A DNA stretch of 64,000 bases from Solibacillus sp. FSL R5-0449 (GTDB lineage Bacteria; Bacillota; Bacilli; Bacillales_A; Planococcaceae), in NCBI RefSeq assembly GCF_037975215.1, contig NZ_CP150239.1:596001-660000 (forward strand), given 5' to 3'. The notes beneath the pieces are model-generated. The model had not been told where the DNA came from, did not search any database, and saw only the letters and a list, made by a program, of their open reading frames with translations. Position 1 is the stretch's first letter, and every line of letters begins with the position of its first letter. A program made the position numbers and the translations under genes. This document shows positions 29,560 to 37,749 of the stretch, piece after piece.

Positions 29560-30747
29560 ATGCCGGTATTTGAAATTTCAGAGTATCAAAAACGTCTGCA
29601 AGAAACGAAAAAAAGAATGATTCAACAAGAAATCGAAGTTTTAATCGTAACAGATCCAGCGAACATGAACTATTTAACTGGGTATGACGGGTGGTCGTTT
29701 TATGTACACCAATGTCTAATTGTACTGTTGGATGAAAAGGAGCCATTTTGGATCGGCAGAGGACAGGATTCCAATGGGGCAAGAGTTACGACTTTCCTGA
29801 ATGATGATCATATTTTGCCTTATGCTGACAATTACGTTCAATCATTAGAAAGACACCCTATGGATTTTGTTTGCAATTTCCTGATGGAAATAGGTAAACA
29901 TAAGTCGACTATCGGTATAGAAATGGATACGTATTATTTTACAGCAAAATGTTATAAACAATTATCTTTCGGAATGCCTCAAGCAACATTTAAAGATGCT
30001 ACAAATTTAGTTAATTATGTACGGTTGATTAAATCGGATAATGAGATTGAATATATTAGAAAAGCTGCAAAAATTGTAGATCATGCGATGAATACAGGAA
30101 TTGAAGCCATTGAAGAGGGAGTAAGAGAGTGTGATGTAGTGGCAAAAATCATGCATGCTCAAATTTCCGGTACGGTAGAGTTTGGTGGAGATTACCCGGC
30201 TATCATGCCTTTATTACCTGCAGGCGAAAGAACATCAACGCCACATTTAACTTGGACTGACAATAAATATCCGTCCGATATTCCAGTCATTTTAGAATTG
30301 GCAGGTTGCTATAATCGTTACCACGCACCTCTTTCAAGAACAGTCTACATCGGTGAACCAGATCCAAAAGTTAAATACTTGGCAGATGTTGTGATTGAAG
30401 GGTTAAATACGACATTGGATGCGATTAAACCAGGAATCACATGTGAAGAAGTGGAAGAGGTTTGGAGAAAAACCATTTCTAAGAGCGGTTTTGAAAAAGA
30501 ATCACGTATAGGTTATTCTATGGGATTAAATTATCCTCCTGATTGGGGCGAGCACACAGCCAGCTTAAGACAAGGTGATAAAACAGTCCTGCAGCCAAAC
30601 ATGACATTCCATTGTATTCCGGGAATTTGGCTGGATAAATATGGAGTGGAGTTAAGTGAATCATTTAGAGTAACCGAGACAGGTATTGAAGTATTTGCTA
30701 CAGTACCTAGACAATTATTTGTAAAGAATACCACTAAAATCTATTAA
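29560..30747 (+). CDS. doeA: Ectoine hydrolase (DoeA / EutD, M24 family)
   Basis: A 395-residue cytoplasmic enzyme expected to open the ectoine ring to N-acetyl-2,4-diaminobutyrate. It has the creatinase/prolidase (M24) fold with an N-terminal creatinase-like domain (~1-155). Features I associate with the DoeA/EutD group include TDPANMNYLTGYDGWSFYVH (residues ~31-50), IGRGQDSNGA, YVQSLERHPMD, FGGDYPAIMPLLPAGE, PHLTW and NYPPDWGEHTASLR. The usual M24 metal-ligand set does not appear intact, as expected for this non-peptidase group. Length agrees with known proteins (~390-400). AAGGGGGA precedes the ATG. It is the first gene of the plus-strand operon. The assignment is from remembered family patterns, not a search. 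Confidence 0.85.
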   Translation: MPVFEISEYQKRLQETKKRMIQQEIEVLIVTDPANMNYLTGYDGWSFYVHQCLIVLLDEKEPFWIGRGQDSNGARVTTFLNDDHILPYADNYVQSLERHPMDFVCNFLMEIGKHKSTIGIEMDTYYFTAKCYKQLSFGMPQATFKDATNLVNYVRLIKSDNEIEYIRKAAKIVDHAMNTGIEAIEEGVRECDVVAKIMHAQISGTVEFGGDYPAIMPLLPAGERTSTPHLTWTDNKYPSDIPVILELAGCYNRYHAPLSRTVYIGEPDPKVKYLADVVIEGLNTTLDAIKPGITCEEVEEVWRKTISKSGFEKESRIGYSMGLNYPPDWGEHTASLRQGDKTVLQPNMTFHCIPGIWLDKYGVELSESFRVTETGIEVFATVPRQLFVKNTTKIY

Positions 30748-30761
30748 TTTAGGATGTGAGG

Positions 30762-31739
30762 ATGTTGAAAGTTTTCTTAGAGGATGAAATAAGAAACGTG
30801 ATCAAAGTAGATGCGAGAGCAATAGAAGAAATCGAAAAAGGGTTTACTGCCTATTCAGATGGAAAAGTGCAAGTACCGCCGATTTTAAGACTCGATTTTC
30901 CGAATGTACAAGGTGAAATCGATGTGAAAACTGCGGTGATTGAAGACTTGGATTCTTTTGCCCTAAAAGTTTCTTCAGGATTTTTCGATAATCACAAATT
31001 AAATTTACCAAGTCTAAGTGGATTAATGATGTTGTTCAGTTCTCAAACAGGAATGCTAAAAACAATTTTCCTGGACAATGGTTATTTAACGGATGTGAGG
31101 ACAGGAATCGCGGGAGCAATAGCTGCAAAATATTTGGCAAAACAACAAATCAGCAGTGTAGGCGTAATAGGAACTGGTGTACAGGCCAGATATCAGGTTG
31201 AAGCCCTGAGTTTAGTTAGAGATTTCGATACGGTACATGTTTTTGGCAGAAATGAACGTGCTGCAAAGAAATATGCAGAAGATATTTCCGCCACATTAGG
31301 CAAGCAGGTGATAGTTCACCAAGATATTGAATCAGTTGTAAAAAACAGTGATATCGTCATTACGACAACGCCAGCTACTGTTCCGCTTATCAAATCTGAA
31401 TGGTTACACCCAGGTGTTCATATTACTGCTGTAGGATCAGATGCAGAACATAAGCAGGAATTGGAACCTGAAGTATTTTCAAAGGCGGATTTAGTAGCAT
31501 GTGACATTCGGGAGCAGTGCGTCCGTCTTGGAGAATTACACCATGCAAATGAACACCTGACAGATTTTGATTTGCAAAGTGTAGTCGAATTAGGAGATAT
31601 CATTTCTGAAAAAACTGAAGGAAGAGTATCTGATGAACAGATTACAGTTTGTGACTTAACAGGTACAGGAATTCAAGATACAGCAATAGCCCGGTTAGCT
31701 TTTAAATTATTGGAAAATTCAAAAGAAAAAGTAAAGTGA
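30762..31739 (+). CDS. eutC: Ornithine-cyclodeaminase-like protein, EutC-like
   Basis: A 325-residue member of the ornithine cyclodeaminase / mu-crystallin family with an NAD(P)-binding Rossmann motif VGVIGTGVQARYQVEAL (~130-147) and the DVRTGIAGAIAAKYL segment just before it. The family includes ornithine cyclodeaminase, alanine dehydrogenase and ketimine reductases, so sequence alone does not fix the reaction. Following DoeA it matches EutC of hydroxyectoine clusters, thought to act with EutB in processing hydroxyectoine. The ATG at 30762 is preferred over the GTG at 30756, because TTTAGGA then sits at workable spacing. The gap to doeA is 14 bp. Confidence 0.75.
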   Translation: MLKVFLEDEIRNVIKVDARAIEEIEKGFTAYSDGKVQVPPILRLDFPNVQGEIDVKTAVIEDLDSFALKVSSGFFDNHKLNLPSLSGLMMLFSSQTGMLKTIFLDNGYLTDVRTGIAGAIAAKYLAKQQISSVGVIGTGVQARYQVEALSLVRDFDTVHVFGRNERAAKKYAEDISATLGKQVIVHQDIESVVKNSDIVITTTPATVPLIKSEWLHPGVHITAVGSDAEHKQELEPEVFSKADLVACDIREQCVRLGELHHANEHLTDFDLQSVVELGDIISEKTEGRVSDEQITVCDLTGTGIQDTAIARLAFKLLENSKEKVK

Positions 31740-31768
31740 TTTTTTATACAAACTTTTTAGGGGAGTAG

Positions 31769-33013
31769 ATGATCATTTTGAATAACAATGTCCTTTCTAA
31801 AGTGGAAAGTCTAAGTAATCAAATCATTGAATGGCGCCGGGAACTTCACAAGCATCCGGAGTTAAGCTTTCAAGAATACAACTCAGCAAGGTTTATCGCA
31901 AACCAGCTTTCAACAATCAAAAATGTGAAAGTAGAGGTTGGAGTAGGGCTGCCCACAGCTGTAATTGGTACTTTATCGAAAGGAATTGGTCCAACCATCG
32001 CGATTAGAGCAGATATTGATGCCTTGCCGATCCAGGAAGAAAATACCCATTCCTATACTTCAGAAACCGCGGGAGTCATGCATGCCTGTGGACATGATGC
32101 CCATACAGCCATTGCAATAGGTGTCGCAACGATTATGAGTGAACTATTCGAAGAACTGGATTTAAATGGTACTGTCAAATTTATTTTTCAGCCGGCTGAA
32201 GAAACGGTTGATGAATTCGGGAAAACAGGCTCCCCTTATCTAATAGAATCCGGTATTTTAGCGGATGTGGATTGTGTATTGGCGTTGCATATGAACCCTG
32301 AAAAAGAAGTCGGTACGGTCTTAGTTCATGACGGTTACAGTATGGCAAATGTCGATGTATTTGAAGCAACGATATCCGGTACAGGAGGTCATGGAGCTTA
32401 CCCGCATTTAACGATTGATCCCATCTCTTTGCTTGGACAAGTGATTCAGTCCATCAATCAAATTGTATCCCGAAAAGTGTCACCATTAGATGCGGCAGTC
32501 ATCAGTATTTGTGAAATTAAAGCCGGGTCGGCAAGTAATATCATACCAAAAGAGGCCTATTTATCAGGTACGTTAAGAAGTTACAAGCCGGAAGTCAGAA
32601 AAGAAATAATAGAGCATCTGTATAATTCATTTGAACTTACGCGCCTCTTCGGTGGAGATTACGAACTGAAGATTATAGAAGGAGAGCCTGCCCTGTTTAA
32701 TAACGTGGAAGTTAATGCAGTCATTAGAGATTCCATAAAAGAAGCACTTCCAAACATGGTCATTGAAAATATTCCTTTTGGTTTAGGTGGAGAAGATTTC
32801 TCTCATATGGTAAATAAAGTACCAGGCGCAATGATCTTCTTAGGTTGTGCAATAGACGATGATGTAAAAAGAGAACTTCATACACCGATTTTTGACATTG
32901 ATGAAAAAGCATTGTCACTTGGGGTAACAATTTTCTGTCATACTTTATTAAAGTATTTTACAAGCAATGCGTTATTACCAACTAAAACCGCATTAGAGAA
33001 AATTGAAAATTAG
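31769..33013 (+). CDS. M20 amidohydrolase, candidate N-acetyl-diaminobutyrate deacetylase
   Basis: A 414-residue M20D-type metalloamidase. Metal ligands are visible in MHACGHDAH (C107, H109, H112) and in FQPAEE (E144/E145), with the later GHGAYPHLTIDP (His of the dimerisation domain) and GGEDFSHM. Relatives remove acyl groups from amino acids (hippurate, N-acetyl-diaminopimelate, IAA-amino acids). In this operon the missing step is deacetylation of N-acetyl-2,4-diaminobutyrate. That step is usually done by DoeB/EutE of the aspartoacylase family, which is absent here. I infer this M20 enzyme fills that place; an M20 form called DoeB2 may be its class. The start is ambiguous (ATG 31769 or TTG 31778). 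Confidence 0.78.
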   Translation: MIILNNNVLSKVESLSNQIIEWRRELHKHPELSFQEYNSARFIANQLSTIKNVKVEVGVGLPTAVIGTLSKGIGPTIAIRADIDALPIQEENTHSYTSETAGVMHACGHDAHTAIAIGVATIMSELFEELDLNGTVKFIFQPAEETVDEFGKTGSPYLIESGILADVDCVLALHMNPEKEVGTVLVHDGYSMANVDVFEATISGTGGHGAYPHLTIDPISLLGQVIQSINQIVSRKVSPLDAAVISICEIKAGSASNIIPKEAYLSGTLRSYKPEVRKEIIEHLYNSFELTRLFGGDYELKIIEGEPALFNNVEVNAVIRDSIKEALPNMVIENIPFGLGGEDFSHMVNKVPGAMIFLGCAIDDDVKRELHTPIFDIDEKALSLGVTIFCHTLLKYFTSNALLPTKTALEKIEN

Positions 33014-33057
33014 TGGACTTATAAAAAACTATAATACTAGATTGGGTGGTGTGTTAG

Positions 33058-34491
33058 TTGATAAATACTTATGAGAACAAAAAGATGCTCGTGGCGGGAA
33101 ATTGGGTAGAACGTGAGAAAACAATTAAAGTATTTAACCCTGAAAATCAGGAATTGATTGCAACAGTTCCATCAGCAAGTAAAGAAGATGTGGCTCTGGC
33201 AATTGAGGAAGGAATAAAAGGGGCAGAAATTGCAAGGAAATTGTCTACTAACGAAAGAATGACGATTTTAAATAATGTCGTGAAATGGATTGAGGAAAAC
33301 CAAGATCTGTTTCTAACAACATTGGTGAATGAAAGCAGCAAAACGATTAGAGAAGCTAAAAAAGAAGTAAAACGATGCATTGAAACAATTAAAATCAGTG
33401 CGGAAGAAGCAAGAAGAATTCACGGTAAAACAATCCCTTTTGATCAAATGGAAGGGAATGAAAATCGATTAGGATATTATATGAAAGTTCCCGTTGGATT
33501 AATCGTTGCGATTACTCCGTTTAACGACCCATTAAATCTGGTTGCTCATAAGCTGGGTCCTGCGATTGCAAGCGGGAATGCAATTATTTTAAAACCTTCC
33601 AGTGAAACACCTCTTAGTGCCCTTTTACTTGCCAGAGCGTTTAAAGAAAGCGGATTGCCAAATGAAATGTTATCCGTCATTACAGGATCTTCCAGAGAAA
33701 TCGGTGAAGTGCTGGTCACACATGAAGCCATTAGAATGATTACCTTTACGGGCGGTTATGAAGCAGGCGAGGATATTTTTTCTAAAGCAAAAGTGAAAAA
33801 AATCAGCATGGAATTGGGATCCAATTCACCTTGTATTGTTTTAAAGGATGCTGATTTTAATTTAGCTGTAAACTCAATTGTATCGGGAGCTTTTTGGGCA
33901 GCAGGTCAAAACTGTCTAGGAGTTCAGCGGGTTTACATTGAAGAAGACATTTTTGATAAATTCAAACATGAATTAGTTTTAAAAACAAGTTTTATGAAAG
34001 TCGGATCCAAATTAGAGGAAACTTCGGATATGGGACCTCTTATTAATGAGAAAGAAGCAATTCGTGTGGAACGTTTAGTTGAAAGCGCAAAGGAATGCGG
34101 CGCTGAATGTCTAATTGGGGGGAAACGTAACGGAACGTATTATTTGCCTACAGTGTTGACGAATGTTCCTCCTGACCATGAAATCGTTACTCAAGAAATT
34201 TTTGGGCCAGTAGTAATTATTGAACCAATCATTAACTTAGAGGAAGGAATTGAAAAAGCGAATAATGTTTCTTATGGTCTTCAAGCAGGGATTTTCACTA
34301 AAAATATTGAGAATGCCTTTCATGCGGTGAACACCCTTAATTACGGTGGTGTGATGGTCAATGACAGCAGCGACTTCAGAATCGATGCAATGCCATTTGG
34401 CGGAATGAAGAAATCCGGAATAGGGAGAGAAGGGGTTCCTTTCACTATTGAAGAAATGACTGAAACTAGAGTAGTTTGCTTTAAAATTTAA
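33058..34491 (+). CDS. NAD(P)-dependent aldehyde dehydrogenase (candidate aspartate-semialdehyde oxidation)
   Basis: A 477-residue ALDH-superfamily enzyme with catalytic C286 (AAGQNCLGVQ), E252 (MELGSN) and N156 (ITPFNDP), all in place. It resembles succinate-semialdehyde or lactaldehyde dehydrogenases. In ectoine clusters an Ssd/DoeC enzyme oxidises aspartate 4-semialdehyde to aspartate, which fits this position. This is inference from context, as ALDH specificity is not readable by eye. The start is TTG with GGTGG upstream. It lies 44 bp after the M20 gene and 19 bp before ehuB, so it is in the same operon. Confidence 0.85.
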   Translation: MINTYENKKMLVAGNWVEREKTIKVFNPENQELIATVPSASKEDVALAIEEGIKGAEIARKLSTNERMTILNNVVKWIEENQDLFLTTLVNESSKTIREAKKEVKRCIETIKISAEEARRIHGKTIPFDQMEGNENRLGYYMKVPVGLIVAITPFNDPLNLVAHKLGPAIASGNAIILKPSSETPLSALLLARAFKESGLPNEMLSVITGSSREIGEVLVTHEAIRMITFTGGYEAGEDIFSKAKVKKISMELGSNSPCIVLKDADFNLAVNSIVSGAFWAAGQNCLGVQRVYIEEDIFDKFKHELVLKTSFMKVGSKLEETSDMGPLINEKEAIRVERLVESAKECGAECLIGGKRNGTYYLPTVLTNVPPDHEIVTQEIFGPVVIIEPIINLEEGIEKANNVSYGLQAGIFTKNIENAFHAVNTLNYGGVMVNDSSDFRIDAMPFGGMKKSGIGREGVPFTIEEMTETRVVCFKI

Positions 34492-34510
34492 AATAAGAAA
34501 GGAGAACTTT

Positions 34511-35374
34511 ATGATAAAAAATGTTAAATATATTTTAGTTGGATTAATGGTTTTATTTTTAGCTGCCTGTGGGAATGAGGCTGAGGGCTCAGGAGATAAG
34601 TTGGCGCAACTTCAGGAAAAAGGGGTTGTGAAAATAGGTTTTGCAAATGAAATTCCTTATGCTTATGAAGAAAATGGTGAAATTAAAGGGGCAAACGTTG
34701 AAATTGCAAAAGCTGTATTTAAGGAGTTAGGAATCGAAAAATTTGATGCTAGTTTAAGTGACTTCAGTCAACTAATTCCAAGTATTCAAGCTAAGCAGTT
34801 CGATATAGTAACTGCTGGTATGGCGATAAAACCGGATAGATGTGAAAAAGTACTATTTAGTGAACCGGAAATGAAATATGGTGAAGGATTAATTGTAAAC
34901 AAAGGAAACCCACTTAATTTGCAAAGTTATAAAGACATTGCAGCAAATCCGAAAGTTAAGGTAGTTGTAATGGAAGGGGCAACAGAAATAGGGTTCCTTC
35001 AGCAGGAAGGCGTAGATCCGAGCCAGATTCTAATTGTACCGGATATTTCAGCAACATTCTCCGCTTTATTATCTGGCCGTGCAGATGCTACAACTGGAAC
35101 AGAAATGACAGTAAAGCTTGCTTGGAAATCATTGAATAATGATAAATTGGAATTTGTGGAGACATTTGAACAACCGGATGTTGAAGGTGTCCCAAGTTAT
35201 GGTGGAAGCGTATTTAATCTTGCGGATGAAACTTTAAGAGATGCTTATAACGAAAAACTAGCTGAACTAAAGGAAAATGGAACAGTGGCAAAAATATTGG
35301 AAGATAACGGATTTAGCGAGATTAGTAACATGGCAGAAGACGTAACAACAGAACAAATTTGTAATCCATCATAA
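34511..35374 (+). CDS. ehuB: Ectoine/hydroxyectoine-binding lipoprotein EhuB
   Basis: A 287-residue solute-binding lipoprotein of the polar amino acid family, with a lipobox ending LAAC at C20. The mature part, VKIGFANEIPYAYEENGEIK, then ANVEIAKAV, FSQLIPSIQAKQFDIVTAGM, PDRCEKVLFSEP and KGNPLNLQSYKDI, follows the EhuB pattern closely. The C-terminal VTTEQICNPS parallels the end of characterised EhuB. It captures ectoines outside the membrane and delivers them to EhuCD. GAAAGGAG precedes the ATG. The next gene starts 20 bp later. It could be another amino-acid binder, but the motifs and neighbours agree. Confidence 0.85.
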   Translation: MIKNVKYILVGLMVLFLAACGNEAEGSGDKLAQLQEKGVVKIGFANEIPYAYEENGEIKGANVEIAKAVFKELGIEKFDASLSDFSQLIPSIQAKQFDIVTAGMAIKPDRCEKVLFSEPEMKYGEGLIVNKGNPLNLQSYKDIAANPKVKVVVMEGATEIGFLQQEGVDPSQILIVPDISATFSALLSGRADATTGTEMTVKLAWKSLNNDKLEFVETFEQPDVEGVPSYGGSVFNLADETLRDAYNEKLAELKENGTVAKILEDNGFSEISNMAEDVTTEQICNPS

Positions 35375-35394
35375 TTTGAAGGGAATGGTTAGGT

Positions 35395-36054
35395 ATGGGC
35401 CCCATATTTGAAATACTACCACAACTCCTAAGGGGACTCAGTGTAACTCTTTCAGTGTTAATTGCTGCAGTTCTGATTGCATATTTAGTAGCGTTTATAA
35501 CGGGTTTTGCAAAGCTTTCCAAAAATAAAACTGTTTTTAGAGTTACAACTGCATTTGTTGAATTTTTCCGAGGTACTTCCCTTATCGTCCAGTTATTTTG
35601 GCTGTATTATGCCATTCCGATGCTGCTTGGCATTCAGTTAGGTTCGAATTGGTGGGCTGGAGTCATTGCAATCGGATTAAACTATGGTGCTTACATGTCT
35701 GAGGTTGTGAGAACTTCCATATTAGCGATTGATAAAGGACAGGATGAGGCGGGAACTGCACTGAATTTTTCGAAGTATAAAAAAATGAGATATATTATTT
35801 TACCGCAGGCAATCAAAATGATGATTCCGGACTTTGGAAGCTATACGATTCAAATAATGAAAGCTACTCCGCTCGTATCGCTTATAGGTTTACGAGATAT
35901 TTTATACTATGGTGACATCTTGAGAAATACTAATTTATCACTATCACCGTTAATCTATTTGATCATTCTGCTTATCTATTTTGTAATCGCATTACCAATT
36001 ATATATATTACGAAAAAAACTGAGGTATTAGCGAAGAAAGGAGTTGCTAACTGA
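35395..36054 (+). CDS. ehuC: Ectoine ABC transporter permease EhuC
   Basis: A 219-residue inner-membrane permease of the His/Glu/Gln family with about five membrane helices. The cytoplasmic EAA-type loop is AYMSEVVRTSILAIDKGQ followed by DEAGTALNFSK, which docks on the ATPase. FFRGTSLIVQLFWLYYAIP is the family N-terminal signature. It pairs with the permease that overlaps its stop codon (TGATG at 36052-36056). The operon position between ehuB and ehuD supports the name. Confidence 0.83.
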   Translation: MGPIFEILPQLLRGLSVTLSVLIAAVLIAYLVAFITGFAKLSKNKTVFRVTTAFVEFFRGTSLIVQLFWLYYAIPMLLGIQLGSNWWAGVIAIGLNYGAYMSEVVRTSILAIDKGQDEAGTALNFSKYKKMRYIILPQAIKMMIPDFGSYTIQIMKATPLVSLIGLRDILYYGDILRNTNLSLSPLIYLIILLIYFVIALPIIYITKKTEVLAKKGVAN

Positions 36055-36806
36055 TGAATGGTAACTGGAGTTGGAACACTTTCCTTGAGTCTATTCCTTA
36101 CATTGTAAAAGGAATCCCGATTACGATAGGACTAACTATAGCTTGTTTTCTGGTTGCGTTAATATTTGGTTTTGTATGGGTCATCAATAGTTATATCCCA
36201 TTAAATTTTATTAAAAAACCTGTTCAATTTCTCAGAATGTTTATTTATTCGACACCTCCATTGGTTCAATTATTCTTCTTATTCTATGCGCTGCCGATGG
36301 TGCCTGTAATTGGAGTAACGCTAAACCCTTATGTATGTGCTGTTTTAGGGCTGGGAATACACTACAGCACTTATATAGGGGAAATTTACAGATCCGGTAT
36401 CGAAAGTGTTGATAAGGGGCAATGGGAAGCAGCCACAGCTTTGAATTTCAGTAAAAGGGATAAATGGATAAAAATTATATTTCCGCAAGCGATTCCGCCT
36501 ACAATTCCTATGCTAGGAAACTATTTGATTATTATGTTTAAAGAAGTGCCGATAACAGCAATTATTGGTGTTGTAGGAATTTTATCTTTAGCTAATTCTT
36601 TTGGAGCATTAAATTTCGCATACTTAGAACCGTTAACAGTTGTAGGGATTATTTTCTTAGTATTAAGTGTACCTGCTTCGATATTGGTAAACAAAATTGA
36701 GTCCAAAATTAATAATAAAGATTTATTTGCAGTAAAAAATAAAAAGAAAAATTCAGATGAAAAACTGAAGGATCTTTCAGCAGAGAGGAGCAATCAAGTT
36801 GTATAA
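36054..36806 (+). CDS. ehuD: Ectoine ABC transporter permease EhuD
   Basis: A 250-residue second permease of the same family as EhuC. It has about five membrane helices, the signature FIYSTPPLVQLFFLFYALP, and the EAA loop YIGEIYRSGIESVDKGQ followed by WEAATALNFSK. A charged lysine-rich tail of about 35 residues after the last helix is longer than in EhuC. The ATG overlaps the EhuC stop, and its own stop overlaps the ehuA start by 8 bp, pointing to translational coupling of the importer subunits. Confidence 0.83.
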   Translation: MNGNWSWNTFLESIPYIVKGIPITIGLTIACFLVALIFGFVWVINSYIPLNFIKKPVQFLRMFIYSTPPLVQLFFLFYALPMVPVIGVTLNPYVCAVLGLGIHYSTYIGEIYRSGIESVDKGQWEAATALNFSKRDKWIKIIFPQAIPPTIPMLGNYLIIMFKEVPITAIIGVVGILSLANSFGALNFAYLEPLTVVGIIFLVLSVPASILVNKIESKINNKDLFAVKNKKKNSDEKLKDLSAERSNQVV

Positions 36807-37617
36807 ATTAGAAGAGAATATTGTTGGCGCACAGAATGTAGCTGAAAAATCTCCTCTTGTACAATACCGGGATGTCAAAAAATCTTTTGGGGAAGTTCAG
36901 ATTTTAAATGGCATCGATTTAGATATATATGCTGGAGAAAAAATAGCGATAATCGGTCCTAGCGGATCAGGTAAGACGACACTGATCAGACTATTAATGA
37001 CTTTAGAACAGCCGAATTCGGGCACTATATTAGTTGAAGGAAACAACTTATGGGAAATGGAGAAGAATAATAAAATGATTCCAGCCAATGAAAGACATCT
37101 CCGGAATATAAGAGGTGATATAGGCATGGTGTTCCAACATTTTAACTTATTCCCCCATATGACAATTTTGGAAAACTGTACGATAGCCCCGGTTCAAGTA
37201 AAGAAGGAAAATAAAGAAGTCGTAAAAAAACGGGCAATTGAAATGTTGGAAAGAGTTGGATTAGGTAATAAGCTAGATCATTATCCAAGCCAGCTTTCAG
37301 GAGGTCAAAAGCAACGTGTTGCAATGGCCAGAGCACTTGTTATGAAGCCTAAGATTATGCTGTTTGATGAAGTTACTTCAGCATTGGATCCGGAATTGGT
37401 GGGAGAAGTTTTGGAAGTAATCAGAGACATTGCGAAAAATGAGGACATGGCAATGGTTTTAGTTACGCATGAAATGGACTTTGCATTGGATATTGCGGAT
37501 AAAGTTCTATTTTTGGACCGAGGCGTAATAGCGGAGCAAGGAACAGCTTCAGAAGTCTTGGAGCATTCAAGTAATGAAAGGGTTCAAAATTTCTTAAAGA
37601 GATTTAGACAGAACTAA
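36799..37617 (+). CDS. ehuA: Ectoine ABC transporter ATP-binding protein EhuA
   Basis: A 272-residue ABC ATPase. Walker A is GPSGSGKTT (53-61), the Q-loop lies in VFQHFNLFPHMT, the signature is LSGGQKQR, Walker B is IMLFDEVTSALDPE, and the H-switch is THEMDF. These are exactly the features of the polar amino acid uptake group (GlnQ/EhuA). The TTG start lies inside the end of ehuD, with GAGAGGAG upstream. An unusual N-terminal extension of ~20 residues precedes the first beta strand. It is the last gene of the operon, followed by a terminator at 37693. Confidence 0.85.
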   Translation: MYKLEENIVGAQNVAEKSPLVQYRDVKKSFGEVQILNGIDLDIYAGEKIAIIGPSGSGKTTLIRLLMTLEQPNSGTILVEGNNLWEMEKNNKMIPANERHLRNIRGDIGMVFQHFNLFPHMTILENCTIAPVQVKKENKEVVKKRAIEMLERVGLGNKLDHYPSQLSGGQKQRVAMARALVMKPKIMLFDEVTSALDPELVGEVLEVIRDIAKNEDMAMVLVTHEMDFALDIADKVLFLDRGVIAEQGTASEVLEHSSNERVQNFLKRFRQN

Positions 37618-37692
37618 TTCAAAAATTGGTATTGGTTCTCTAGAGAAATCAGGGATATTTAAAATGATAATAGAACTATATATTGTAAAATT

Positions 37693-37740
37693 AAAATGCA
37701 GGCTTATACACATCGTGTACAGAAGCCTGCATTTTTGTAT
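37693..37740. terminator. Bidirectional terminator between ehuA and the PucR-type gene
   Basis: Arms AAAATGCAGGCTT / AAGCCTGCATTTT (37693-37705 and 37723-37735) with a nested ACAC/GTGT hairpin. T or A runs on both sides suit both converging operons. Confidence 0.88.
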
Positions 37741-37749
37741 GAGAAAATT

